Positions 20,316 through 31,578 of a stretch of 64,000 nt of DNA are shown one piece after another; the first letter of the stretch is position 1, and every line of letters begins with the position of its first letter. The stretch is from Advenella kashmirensis WT001 (lineage in GTDB: Bacteria; Pseudomonadota; Gammaproteobacteria; Burkholderiales; Burkholderiaceae_B): positions 62,001 through 126,000 of the forward strand of contig NC_017964.1 of the NCBI RefSeq assembly GCF_000219915.2. The letters are read 5' to 3'. A program made the position numbers and the translations under genes. The notes beneath the pieces were generated by a model that had not been told where the DNA came from, did no database searches, and saw only the letters and a program-made list of their open reading frames with translations.

Positions 20316-22013
20316 GCTTTCGGCACGCACCGGCTTGTGCTGCTCTGACCAGCCAATCACACTGGGGGCGGGTTCGGCCGGTGTTTGTGGGGAATCTGCC
20401 AGTGCGTGAAGTCCACGACTTTCCTTACGCTGGGCGGCACATGTTGCAATCAGCCACGCGCAATCCAGGCGGTTGTGCAAATCCAGTCGCATGGGTGTCC
20501 AGGGCTGTGGCGGCGTTTGTGCCAGCAGCTTGCGCCAGCGTGCTAACTGCTCAAGCGCATGGCCAATGCCCGGTGTGGTTCGAATGATGCCCAGGTTTTC
20601 TCCCATGAGCTGCCGGATATCTGTTGCATCGGGCAGCGCAGTCGGCTCATCAGGCAAAGCAGTCTCATCGAGCGAAGCAGGGTGGCCCTTGATCGCTGGT
20701 CGTCCACTGTCGGCAAGCTGCGTCGTTGTGGTGGCAGCTTGCATGCTGCCCGCCTGACTGCATTGCTCAATAATGGCCTGAGCGCAATTTCTTCCAATCA
20801 CAATACATTCAAGCAGTGAATTGCTGGCTAGCCGATTGGCGCCGTGCAGGCCGGTATCGGCTACTTCGCCTACGGCATATAGATAGTCGACAGTAGTACG
20901 TCCGCTCAAATCGGTCACGATGCCACCGCAGGAGTAATGTGCTGCCGGCGCGACCGGAATGGCTTGGCGGGTGATGTCCAGTCCCGCGTCCAGACAAGTC
21001 TGGTAAATCATGGGGAAGTGCTCGCGAATAAAACCGGCCGGGCGGTGGGAAATATCCAGCCATACAGGTTGTCCTTGTTGCCTGCTTATTTCAGCGTGGA
21101 TGGCTCGTGCCACAATATCGCGCGGCGCCAGTTCGGCGCGCGAGTCATACTCAGGCATGAAGCGGCGTTTGCCGGCATTCAACAGCACGCCGCCTTCGCC
21201 CCGGACCGCCTCGGAGATCAAAAAAGATGCAGTATTGGGCAAGGCAAGCGCAGTAGGATGAAACTGGATAAATTCCAGATTGGCAATGCGGCAGCCCGCC
21301 CGCCAGGCAATGGCCTGACCATCACCGGTGGCGGTGAGCGGGTTGGTGGTATAAGGGAACAGTTGTCCCAGTCCGCCCGTGGCCAGGACGGTATGGCGGG
21401 CGGTCAGGGTTAACGCTTTACCCGAGGCCGTATCCAGGGCCTGAATGCCCCGGCAGGCGGATCGGTCTGCGTGTTCCTGCGAGACAAATTTTTGCCTGGC
21501 CAGTTCATGCGTGGTTAATGCATGTGTAACTAATGCATCGACGCATACAGTATGCTCAAACACGTCCACGTTGGGCAGTTGTCGCAACTGACTCTGCAAC
21601 ACAGATGTGATTGCTAATCCGGTGCTGTCTGCGGCATGAACGATGCGGCGATGACTGTGGCCGGCTTCGCGCGTCAGATGTAATTGATTCGGGCCCGCAA
21701 GAGTAAATTGGACGCCATGGCCTCTTAACCAGTCGATCGCCGCCGGTGCGCCTTGCACAATGTGGCTGACACTTGTCATATCGCACAGTCCAGCGCCCGC
21801 AATCAGCGTATCACGAATGTGGTTGTCGGTATGGTCGTCGGCATCCAGCACCGCTGCGATCCCGCCCTGGGCCTTGCTGCTGGCGGTGGTCTCCAGTGAA
21901 AGTTTGCTGACAATGGCAATACGCATAGTGCCAGGCAGGCTGAGTGCAACCGACAGGCCGGCCAGGCCACCACCGATAATCAACACATCATAGTCATGCG
22001 TTGTGGCTTTCAT
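20304..22013 (-). CDS. nadB: L-aspartate oxidase
   Basis: 569 residues, flavoprotein of the succinate dehydrogenase/fumarate reductase fold. FAD motif VLIIGGGLAGLSVALSL at the N-terminus, then SKAQGGIAAVL, the REAGHSHRRIVHAADSTG active-site stretch, LATGGLGQLFPYTTNP, EFIQFHPTAL, and a long helical C-terminal domain. It oxidises aspartate to iminoaspartate, which NadA condenses with dihydroxyacetone phosphate to quinolinate, the first committed steps to NAD. The ATG overlaps the nadA stop (TGATG), indicating translational coupling. The gene is intact. Confidence 0.95.
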   Translation of the reverse strand: MKATTHDYDVLIIGGGLAGLSVALSLPGTMRIAIVSKLSLETTASSKAQGGIAAVLDADDHTDNHIRDTLIAGAGLCDMTSVSHIVQGAPAAIDWLRGHGVQFTLAGPNQLHLTREAGHSHRRIVHAADSTGLAITSVLQSQLRQLPNVDVFEHTVCVDALVTHALTTHELARQKFVSQEHADRSACRGIQALDTASGKALTLTARHTVLATGGLGQLFPYTTNPLTATGDGQAIAWRAGCRIANLEFIQFHPTALALPNTASFLISEAVRGEGGVLLNAGKRRFMPEYDSRAELAPRDIVARAIHAEISRQQGQPVWLDISHRPAGFIREHFPMIYQTCLDAGLDITRQAIPVAPAAHYSCGGIVTDLSGRTTVDYLYAVGEVADTGLHGANRLASNSLLECIVIGRNCAQAIIEQCSQAGSMQAATTTTQLADSGRPAIKGHPASLDETALPDEPTALPDATDIRQLMGENLGIIRTTPGIGHALEQLARWRKLLAQTPPQPWTPMRLDLHNRLDCAWLIATCAAQRKESRGLHALADSPQTPAEPAPSVIGWSEQHKPVRAESVTG

Positions 22014-23184
22014 CAGGCAGGTCCGATTTGGGAAAATAAATGCACATCGCGGCTCAGATCGCCGCTGGCCCGGATATTCTTTTTATAGGCAGCGGCAAAA
22101 TCGAGCATGCGGGCGATGGGTTGGAGCGCCCGATACCCCAGCTCTGGATTCAGGATGATTTGTCCGCTATGCGTTTGCAGGCAGTTGGCCACGCCGGCAA
22201 GCCCGTTCATTGCCATCCATGGGCAAAAGGCGCAACTCTTGCAGGTGGCGCTCTCACCTGCCGTGGGGCGGCGATGAACGTTTTTCCTGGCGCCTGCTTT
22301 TGCATTTCGTGCACAATGCCCTGATCGGTTGCCACGATAAAGTGCGTCGCCGGCATCTCGGTAACCGCCTGAATCAGCCGGCTGGTGGACCCAACAACAT
22401 CAGCCAGGGCGATCACCGAAGCCGGCGATTCGGGATGCACCAACACGCACGCTTGCGGATTGGCTTTTTTCAGGTCGGCCAGTTCTTCGGCCTTGAATTC
22501 ATTGTGCACCAGGCATGAGCCCTGCCACAGCAGCATGTCTGCGCCGGTTTGCTGTTGTATGTAGTGGCCCAGATGGCGATCAGGACCCCACAGAATTTTT
22601 TCACCCCGCTGGTGCAGGTAAGTCACGATTTCCAGCGCGATCGAAGAGGTGACCACCCAATCGGCCCTGGCCTTCACTTGCGCGCTGGTATTGGCATACA
22701 CTACCACCGTGCGTCCCGGGTTGGCATCGCAGAAAGCCGCAAAAGCATCGGGCGGACAGCCCAGATCCAGCGAGCAATTGGCATCCAGGTCAGGCATTAA
22801 CACCTGCTTTTCAGGACTCAGGATCTTGGCGGTCTCACCCATGAATCGAACGCCGGCTACGACCAATGTGGTGGCTGGGTGATCCCGGCCGAAGCGGGCC
22901 ATTTCCAGCGAGTCTCCGACACAACCGCCGGTCTGTAGCGCCAGATCCTGTAGTTCCGCATCAACATAGTAATGCGCAACCAACACTGCCTGCTGCTTTG
23001 TCAGATGATCGACAACCTGCTGCCGATATGCGTCCCGTTCCTGCTTGCCTAGCGGTTCGGGTACGCCAGCCCATGCCTGTTTGACCTGACAGGCTGATCC
23101 TGCGTCCGTGCTGCGTACCGACTGCTCCAGTGCCGGAAAATCAATGTCAAACGTCTTGCGTACAGAGAAGGAAGTTGATGTCAT
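22013..23184 (-). CDS. nadA: Quinolinate synthase (one frameshift as read)
   Basis: NadA condenses iminoaspartate with dihydroxyacetone phosphate to quinolinate using a 4Fe-4S cluster. About 390 residues after repair. Visible motifs: [78 protein letters not shown]. The frame breaks at the GGGG run 22265-22268 (plus-strand view); one extra base restores [22 protein letters not shown], bringing back cluster cysteines that the raw frame loses, and the frame then runs to the TGA overlapping nadB. It lies divergent from nrtR, with an operator-like palindrome in the shared promoter region. Confidence 0.93.
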
Positions 23185-23218
23185 GAATCCGTATTCCGTG
23201 CCATATTTGAAAATATAT

Positions 23219-23237
23219 TATGCTCTAATTGAGTATA
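23219..23237. promoter_or_regulatory. Putative NrtR operator before nadA/nrtR
   Basis: TATGCTCTAATTGAGTATA is an imperfect palindrome whose right half TTGAGTATA is identical to the perfect palindrome before nadC. It sits 35 bases upstream of nadA and about 100 upstream of nrtR in their divergent promoter region. Shared sequence at two NAD-gene promoters beside an NrtR gene supports the call. Confidence 0.65.
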
Positions 23238-23340
23238 AATCGTAAAGCACTTTTTATTTCCCTGCAGTATGCGTTGTGGTGCAAATGCCATCAGAGCCGT
23301 TCTGATAGAATCCATACATCATTGATGGATATGTACAGGT

Positions 23341-24282
23341 ATGGCTTCAGGTTTTTCCGTGTCGAGCACTGCAGAAGGCGCAACCGAGGTTGTCGCGGTA
23401 CTGATCGCGATTACCAATCTGAACGCAAGGGTGCTGACCGTGGAAGCCGGCAATATCCTGCCCTATGGACCGCTATCGCCCGTGCATAGCTCGTTGCAGG
23501 CTGGCGTGCGCCAGTGGGTCAAGAACCAGACCATGCAGCCCATGGGCTACGTGGAGCAGCTCTATACCTTTGTCGATACGCTGCGGACTCGCGCCTCGGG
23601 GCATCCCGTGCTGTATGTCAGTTACCTGGGGCTGGTCAAGGAAGCCGATGAGCGCTTGCTCGAAGCCAATGCCAGTTGGCAGGACTGGTACCGTTACTTC
23701 CCCTGGGAAGACCACCGCGAGGGCAGGCCGGAATGGATCGCTCGTGTGTTTTACCCTGCTCTGAGAAAATGGGTCGCCTTTGCCGAAAATGACGCGATTC
23801 GCCAGAGTCGGCAGCGACGCGTTGATCTGTGCTGGGGGCAGGGTGAACATGCCTGGATCGAAGACAATACCTTGTACCGCTATGAATTGCTCTATGAAGT
23901 GGGTCTGATTCCGGAATCACCGTTGTTTGATGGAGCTCTCCCTGAGGCCATGACGGGTAAGGCCATGCAGCACAACCATCGCCGGGTGCTGGCCATGGCC
24001 ATGTCCAGATTGCGGGCTAAAATCAGATACCGCCCGGTTATTTCCGAATTGATGGCCACTGAATTTACCCTGCTGCAATTGCAGAAAAGTATCGAAAGCC
24101 TGGCCGGGGTGGAGCTGCACAAGCAGAATTTCCGGCGCCTGATGCAGCACCAGGACTTGCTCGAACCCACCGGACAAAGCACAGTCCAGGAACGAGGACG
24201 CCCGGCGCAGCTATACCGGTTCAAGGATACGGTCTTGCTCGAAAGCCTGCTGTCCGGCAGTAAGCTCCCGGTCAATAAATAA
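23341..24282 (+). CDS. nrtR: NrtR-type Nudix-related repressor of NAD synthesis
   Basis: 313 residues. The N-terminal part (about 15-200) is Nudix-like, with VVAVLIAITNLNARVLTVEAG and LPYGPLSPVHSSLQAGVRQWV, but lacks a full catalytic Nudix box, as usual for NrtR. The C-terminal winged helix (about 225-300) reads ELMATEFTLLQLQKSIESLAG...NFRRLMQHQDLLEPTGQ and GRPAQLYRF. NrtR proteins bind ADP-ribose or related NAD metabolites and repress NAD genes. Here the gene sits between nadAB and nadC, and matching palindromes occur before both units, which fits local control of de novo synthesis. Its own ribosome-binding site is weak (ACAGG). Confidence 0.88.
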   Translation: MASGFSVSSTAEGATEVVAVLIAITNLNARVLTVEAGNILPYGPLSPVHSSLQAGVRQWVKNQTMQPMGYVEQLYTFVDTLRTRASGHPVLYVSYLGLVKEADERLLEANASWQDWYRYFPWEDHREGRPEWIARVFYPALRKWVAFAENDAIRQSRQRRVDLCWGQGEHAWIEDNTLYRYELLYEVGLIPESPLFDGALPEAMTGKAMQHNHRRVLAMAMSRLRAKIRYRPVISELMATEFTLLQLQKSIESLAGVELHKQNFRRLMQHQDLLEPTGQSTVQERGRPAQLYRFKDTVLLESLLSGSKLPVNK

Positions 24283-24314
24283 ACTTTTCAATAAGCCATT
24301 GTCGGTTTTTTATA

Positions 24315-24347
24315 GCTGTTATATACTCAATTTGAGTATATAACAGC
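24315..24347. promoter_or_regulatory. Perfect 33-base palindrome before nadC, putative NrtR operator
   Basis: GCTGTTATATACTCAA (24315-24330), one central T, then TTGAGTATATAACAGC (24332-24347): 16-base arms with no mismatch. It lies between the nrtR stop and the nadC start (ATG 24385). No T run follows, so it is not a typical terminator of nrtR. The core TATACTCAA/TTGAGTATA recurs at 23219-23237 before nadA. Confidence 0.75.
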
Positions 24348-24384
24348 CTCTATGGGGCGATCTTTTAACAGGACCTGTTTGCTT

Positions 24385-25241
24385 ATGAATCCCGCTGCTC
24401 ACGAATTACCCGACGTTGTTTTATTGCCATTTGTGCAGGCAGCGCTGACAGAAGACATGGGGCGAAAAGGCGACATTACTTCGCAGGCGACCATCCCCGT
24501 CGGCAAGCAGGGCGTCTGCATCTGGTCTCGCGCCGCCCGGGCGTGATTGCCGGAATGGCGCTGGCGCGGCTGGCCTTCGCGCAGATCGACCCTTCCATAG
24601 AAATGACAATTGTCCAGCAGGATGGCTCACATGTTGAGGCAGGCCAGTTACTGGCGACGGTTTCCGGGGATATCCGGTCCATGCTTGCCGCCGAGCGTAC
24701 GGCGCTCAATTTCCTGACACACCTGAGCGGCATCGCCACGCAGACCGCCGATATTGTGAAACTGGTCGCAGATACGAACGCTCGCATTACCTGCACCCGC
24801 AAAACTATTCCGGGCTTGCGGGTACTGCAGAAATACGCGGTGCGCGTCGGGGGCGGCTGGAATCACCGGATGGCGCTGGATGACGCCATGCTGATCAAAG
24901 ACAACCATATTGCGCTGGCCGGCGATCTGCGCACTGCCATTGCCCAGGCCCATGCGCATGCAGGACATCTGACGCCCGTCGAGCTTGAAGTCGATACGCT
25001 GGAACAGCTGGCGATCGCACTGGACGAGGGCATCAGGCTTGTATTGCTGGACAATATGGATTGCGATACCTTGCGCCAGGCCGTGGCAATGTGCCAGGGC
25101 AAGGCGCAAACGGAAGCCTCCGGCGGCATTACCCCTGAAACGGTACAAGCCGTGGCGCAAACCGGCGTCGACTATATCGCGATCGGGTATCTGACGCACA
25201 GCAGCAAGGCACTGGATATCGGCCTGGATTTTCAGGCATGA
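24385..25241 (+). CDS. nadC: Nicotinate-nucleotide pyrophosphorylase (one frameshift as read)
   Basis: Quinolinate phosphoribosyltransferase: quinolinate plus PRPP gives nicotinate mononucleotide, CO2 and PPi. About 285 residues after repair of a single-base loss near 24515-24535, which separates the N-terminal LPFVQAALTEDMGRKGDITSQA from VIAGMALARLAF. Active-site motifs follow: AERTALNFLTHLSGIAT, TRKTIPGLRVLQKYAV, GGGWNHRMALDDAMLIKDNHI and ASGGITPETV. ATG 24385 has AGGA upstream. It is separated from nadAB by nrtR but carries the same operator-like palindrome. Confidence 0.93.
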
Positions 25242-25369
25242 AGGCAACGGCGGACATGAGGTGTTGACCCTAGGATACTGGCAGGAACCTGCGGTGCGCC
25301 CGTGTGAACTCGACAACGGTGCACGCTTCCCTTGTGTATCATTTGTAGGCGCCGGCGACGGATAAGGCC

Positions 25370-26203
25370 TTAAACTACGTTTCGAATCTCTCTGGCCGTA
25401 TCCTGCAGCAGCGGCAAAATATGCTGTATTAAGTATTTTTTTGTCGTTTTTGTCGTTGGCGAAACAATGTTCAACGCGGCGATTACTTTGCCCTGTTGTC
25501 CGTATACCGGGACCGCCAAGGCATGCACGCCCAGTTCATGCTCTTCACTTGAATAGCACCAGTCTTGTTTCTGAATCTCACGCAGCAGCGCTAAAAATGA
25601 TGTGTTATCAATCTGGGTGAATCTGGTCATGCGTTGTAGCGGAAAATGTTCCAGCCATTGTAATTGTTCCTCTGCATTCAAATGGGCCAGCAGGATTTTG
25701 CCCGCCGATGTCGCGTGAGCGGGCAGGCGGTTGCCAAGTGTCAGCCCATAGGGATTGACGCGATCACTTTGCTGCTGGGCTGCGCTTCTGGCGATGGTAA
25801 TCGCCTCGTAACCATCCAGTACCATCACGGAATAGATCAGAGATGTCTGGTTGGTAAGCAAATTGAGCAATGGTTGCGAGACTTTGGGCAAGGTCGCGCC
25901 GCCGATGTAGGAACCCGAGAACCGTAATACCTTGGGGGTCAGATAAAAATAGTGACCGTCCGATTCCAAATAGCCCAAATATTCCAGCGTCAATAAATGA
26001 CGACGTGCGGCAGCTCGGGTCATGCCGGTTCTTTCTGCCGCCATCGATATATTCAAACGATGTCGATCAGAGCCGAAACTGTCCAGTAAAGCCATGCCTT
26101 TGCTGATACCAGCTACAAAATCTTCATATCGAATTGTTTTTTTATTCCGGGTATTCTCAATAACTCTTTGTTTTCGGTCGGCTATTTCGTTTGTGATGGT
26201 CAA
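25370..26203 (-). CDS. IclR-family regulator, PcaR/PcaU/PobR type
   Basis: 277 residues from a TTG start at 26203, chosen because GGAGA lies seven bases before it and no ATG fits. The N-terminal winged helix (about 28-95) has SKGMALLDSF...LNISMAAERTGMTRAAARRHLLTLEYLGYLE; the effector domain (about 105-275) has HATSAGKILLAHL and EEHELGVHALAVPVY, typical of IclR regulators of protocatechuate and 4-hydroxybenzoate catabolism. It is divergent from pcaB, and the intergenic region has the three-part 10-base repeat characteristic of PcaU-type sites. Most likely it activates pcaBHG in response to a pathway intermediate. Confidence 0.87.
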   Translation of the reverse strand: MTITNEIADRKQRVIENTRNKKTIRYEDFVAGISKGMALLDSFGSDRHRLNISMAAERTGMTRAAARRHLLTLEYLGYLESDGHYFYLTPKVLRFSGSYIGGATLPKVSQPLLNLLTNQTSLIYSVMVLDGYEAITIARSAAQQQSDRVNPYGLTLGNRLPAHATSAGKILLAHLNAEEQLQWLEHFPLQRMTRFTQIDNTSFLALLREIQKQDWCYSSEEHELGVHALAVPVYGQQGKVIAALNIVSPTTKTTKKYLIQHILPLLQDTAREIRNVV

Positions 26204-26230
26204 TTTCAGTCTCCAATGAAATATGTGGCA

Positions 26231-26271
26231 TTTGTTCGATAATAATCATATTTGTACGATCATCGAACAAA
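26231..26271. promoter_or_regulatory. PcaU-like triple-repeat operator between the IclR gene and pcaB
   Basis: Three 10-base elements: TTTGTTCGAT (26231-26240), TTTGTACGAT (26251-26260, one mismatch, exactly 20 bases on) and the inverted ATCGAACAAA (26262-26271). Elements two and three form a palindrome; element one is a direct repeat 10 bases away. This is the layout known for the Acinetobacter PcaU site. It lies 28 bases from the regulator start and about 170 bases from pcaB. Confidence 0.7.
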
Positions 26272-26438
26272 ATTTACCAAAACGGGGTAGAAAGACTGGT
26301 GAAAAAAATAAAAAATGGAGGTCAGGTAATTCACATGACGTATGGGCAAAACCACCGTCCATCGTAACGTCAGGTCATTGCAAGGATTATCGAAACCAGC
26401 AGTATGTTGATATCAAGCAATCTTAAGGAAGCGCAGCC

Positions 26439-28653
<2,215 letters not shown>

Positions 28654-28670
28654 TGAGGAGGGCACATAGT

Positions 28671-29299
28671 ATGAATCTCAGGAACTTTGAACAGCTGCAT
28701 GAAACACCGTCGCAGACTGGCGGGCCTTATGTACATATTGGCCTGCTGCCCAAGCAGGCCTATATTGAGGTTTTTGAACACAATTTTGGCAATAGCCTGA
28801 TCAGGAATGAAACACAAGGTCAGCGCATCCGGCTGGAAGGCCAGGTCTTTGACGGACTGGATATTCCGGTGCGTGATGTCTTGGTCGAAATCTGGCAGGC
28901 CGATGCCAATGGTGTTTTTCCCAGTCGCGCCGATACGCGGGTCGGGAAAGTGGATGCGAATTTCTCGGGCTGGGGGCGCACCGGGGCCGACTTTGATAGT
29001 GGCTTTTGGCATTTTGAGACCATTAAACCAGGCAGGTGCCGGGTCGCAAGGGCTCGATGCAAGCGCCTCATATCGCATTGACCATTTTCGCCCGTGGCAT
29101 CAACATTGGTCTTAATACACGCGTCTACTTTGATGATGAAGCCGATGCCAATGCCAAAGATCCAATTCTCAATAGTATTGAATGGATACAGCGGCGGCAG
29201 ACGTTGATCGCCAGACGCCAGGAGCGCGATGGCCAGGTGGTTTACCGCTTTGACATACGGATTCAGGGACCGGATGAGACCGTGTTCTTTGACATCTGA
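28671..29299 (+). CDS. pcaG: Protocatechuate 3,4-dioxygenase alpha subunit (one frameshift as read)
   Basis: About 209 residues from the ATG at 28671, with GAGGAGG upstream. N-terminal ETPSQTGGPYVHIGLLP is typical of PcaG, then GQVFDGLDIPVRDVLVEIWQADANGVF and GWGRTGADFDSGFWHFETIKPG. A single-base loss near 29033-29040 breaks the frame; restored it continues VPGRKGSMQAPHIALTIFARGINIGLNTRVYF, matching the family. PcaG is the structural partner of PcaH and lacks the iron ligands. It begins 17 bases after pcaH in the same operon. Confidence 0.9.
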
Positions 29300-29616
29300 T
29301 CCCGTGCAGTCTGTATAGCTAAATATAAAAAAGCGGGCTGTTCCCCCGATTGGCCGTTGGTCCGGGGTGCTGCGTAGCATGATTTTATAGATCGCCAAGA
29401 CGACCAGAATCGGTCCGGTCCGTCGTGAGGCTGATTTCAAGTGTCATGAATCACGATCATTGCTGCGCCACGACACCACAAGGAAACGTCCAAGAACTCA
29501 TTTAAAATACATTAGGCCGTTCTCTAAATAGCCACCGGCAGTTTGCCTGAGAACAGCAAGATGCCCTGCAAAGTGCTCAAGACTCCTTCAATACATCTGA
29601 AAATATAGGCATGTTC
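29300..29616. other. Intergenic region after pcaG
   Basis: Just over 300 bases between pcaG and the LysR gene. I see no credible coding frame, no strong hairpin with a T run and no obvious palindromic operator, although the LysR promoter must be here. Confidence 0.5.
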
Positions 29617-30612
29617 ATGAATTTGCGGCAATTAAGATACTTCACCCGCATCGTCGAAACGGGCAACATTACCCGCGCCGCAGAGCAACTGTATGTGGCT
29701 CAGCCTGCGTTGGGAATGCAGGTTCGTCAACTTGAGCAGGATTACGGCGTCAGTCTGCTGCTGCGTCATCCCCGTGGTGTGCGAACAACCCGTGCAGGAC
29801 AGCTGCTTTACGAACGGGCTTGCGAGATTCTGCGCTTGGTGGACGATACTGAGCGTCTGGTCAAGGCGCAAGGTCGCTTTGAAATGGAAGCAATTATGCT
29901 TGGGCTGACCAATGGTTTTATGAATATAGTGGGACGAGATCTCATCTTGCTGGCAAAAAAGGAACTCCCAGGGGTCAAGCTTGGTGTGGTGGAAGAACGA
30001 AGCATCGTATTGATTGATGCACTGGAGCGCCACGAAATTGATTTGGCCCTTGCGTACGAAGTCCATGAGCGACCAGGAATGATCAGAGTTCCTCTTCTGG
30101 AAGAGGAGATGCTCTTTGTCTACGGTGCGCAAAACGGCAATGGTCGGCTGCACGATACACCGATCGCCTTTTCGGAAATGGCAAAACACGAGCTGGTTCT
30201 TCCTGGACAACGGGACGGTGTGCGAGAACAATTATTCACCGCAGCCAAACGACGAGCAATCGAACTGAATGTAATTCTGGATGTATCGTCTGTTTCCATG
30301 ATGAAGCGGATGGTAGCCGCCGGTGATGCTGCTGCCGTAATGCCCTATGGCAACGCTATTGAACACATTGAGCTGGGCTTGCTGAATGGGCGGCGAATCA
30401 CCGATCCGGCCTTAAGCAGAACCTTATATCTGGTTCGCTCTATCACCAGGGCATCATTCAAACACGAAGAGGCGCTGATCAATCTGCTTGCGCAGATCGT
30501 GCAACTGTACATATCGCGTCTTGGCTCACTGGCCAATCGCTGCACAGCCGCTGAGCATTCGCTTTCCGATGTGGTCGCTACCCAGAGGGACGAGTACCGC
30601 GCACCACGCTGA
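29617..30612 (+). CDS. LysR-family transcriptional regulator of the 30-35 kb cluster
   Basis: About 331 residues. ATG 29617 (MNLRQLRYF) is preferred to the in-frame ATG 29611 because AGG lies seven bases before it and the family start is typical. The HTH domain reads FTRIVETGNITRAAEQLYVAQPALGMQVRQLEQDYGVSLLLR with GVRTTRAGQLLYERA; the effector domain covers about 92-300. It resembles Nac/CynR-like LysR regulators of catabolic operons. It lies upstream of, and in the same direction as, SDR, dehydrogenase, TIM-barrel and oxidoreductase genes and is their likely regulator. The inducer is unknown. Confidence 0.85.
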   Translation: MNLRQLRYFTRIVETGNITRAAEQLYVAQPALGMQVRQLEQDYGVSLLLRHPRGVRTTRAGQLLYERACEILRLVDDTERLVKAQGRFEMEAIMLGLTNGFMNIVGRDLILLAKKELPGVKLGVVEERSIVLIDALERHEIDLALAYEVHERPGMIRVPLLEEEMLFVYGAQNGNGRLHDTPIAFSEMAKHELVLPGQRDGVREQLFTAAKRRAIELNVILDVSSVSMMKRMVAAGDAAAVMPYGNAIEHIELGLLNGRRITDPALSRTLYLVRSITRASFKHEEALINLLAQIVQLYISRLGSLANRCTAAEHSLSDVVATQRDEYRAPR

Positions 30613-30771
30613 TTTATCACCAGCTAAAAGAAAAAACTTGGGTCTGCCATATTCCGATCGTTTTGGACTTTACCGTTCAAATTCGTTGTAATAGTCCCGT
30701 GCCCGCACTGTATTCGGTTCGTATAAGACCGGAAACAGGGCCGTCACAGTGTCAAACGAAAGGAACTGGCA

Positions 30772-31578
30772 ATGAACACAATAAAACAAGAGGGACAAGG
30801 TCGTATTGCTGTTGTCCTGGGTGGTGCAAATGGCATTGGTGCAGCCACATGTCAAAAACTATATGAATATGGTTGGAAACTGGTGGTCGCAGATATTGAT
30901 TACCAGGCTGCCCGGGATCTTGCTGCAAGTATCAAGGGCGATCCGATCAGGATAGACATTCTGGATGCACAATCAATTGCGCAGGCAGCACAACATATTG
31001 AATCGCAAATCGGGCCTGTACATGCGTTGGTCAACTCTGCAGCGATTTTCCAGCCGCAGGTCAGGCCGGAAGACCTGCCTCTGGAAGTTTGGGAGCGAAT
31101 TGTCAATTCCGCTTATCGGGGCACCTATGTCAGTTGTGTTGAATTCGGTAAGCGGATGGCCTTGCGTGGTGAAGGTTCCATTGTCAATATATCTTCCATG
31201 GTGGGGCAGCGCCCCAACCATGGCCATGCGTATTACTCGGCCAAGGCGGCGGTCAACATGCTCACCGAAGGCATGGCCGGTGAGTGGGGGCGCAGCGGTG
31301 TCAGGGTCAACGCAGTCAGTCCTGGCTTTGTGGGCGTTCCCCGGATGCTCGAGAATATTGAAAAAGGCGAACGATATGCCATCTCGCCGATCGAGGTTAG
31401 TGCGCTGGGCCGGCTGGTCGAACCACGGGAAGTAGCCGAAGCGATTGCTTTTCTGCTATCGGATCGGGCATCTGCCATTACTGGTGCCAATTTGCCTGTC
31501 GACGCCGGTGTTCTGGCAACCAATGGATGGCTCGTGCATGGCGGTGTGCCGGCAGCACGAAAGGCAAGTGCTGTATGA
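30772..31578 (+). CDS. Classical short-chain dehydrogenase/reductase
   Basis: 268 residues. Cofactor motif VVLGGANGIGAATCQKL with the acidic VVADID end of beta-2, favouring NAD(H); NSAAIF (NNAG-like), catalytic Ser in NISSMVG, and Tyr-x3-Lys in YYSAKAAVNM, then VNAVSPGFVGVPRM. Ends with the usual FLLSDRASAITGANLPVDAG. AAAGGA precedes the ATG. The stop overlaps the next start (ATGA), so it is co-translated with the Ldh2-like dehydrogenase. It probably oxidises a secondary alcohol of the unknown substrate of this cluster. Confidence 0.88.
   Translation: MNTIKQEGQGRIAVVLGGANGIGAATCQKLYEYGWKLVVADIDYQAARDLAASIKGDPIRIDILDAQSIAQAAQHIESQIGPVHALVNSAAIFQPQVRPEDLPLEVWERIVNSAYRGTYVSCVEFGKRMALRGEGSIVNISSMVGQRPNHGHAYYSAKAAVNMLTEGMAGEWGRSGVRVNAVSPGFVGVPRMLENIEKGERYAISPIEVSALGRLVEPREVAEAIAFLLSDRASAITGANLPVDAGVLATNGWLVHGGVPAARKASAV

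Noticed and set aside
24315-24347. Palindrome after nrtR as an intrinsic terminator
   Set aside because: The stem is A/T rich and not followed by a T run, and its core recurs before nadA, which fits an operator better.
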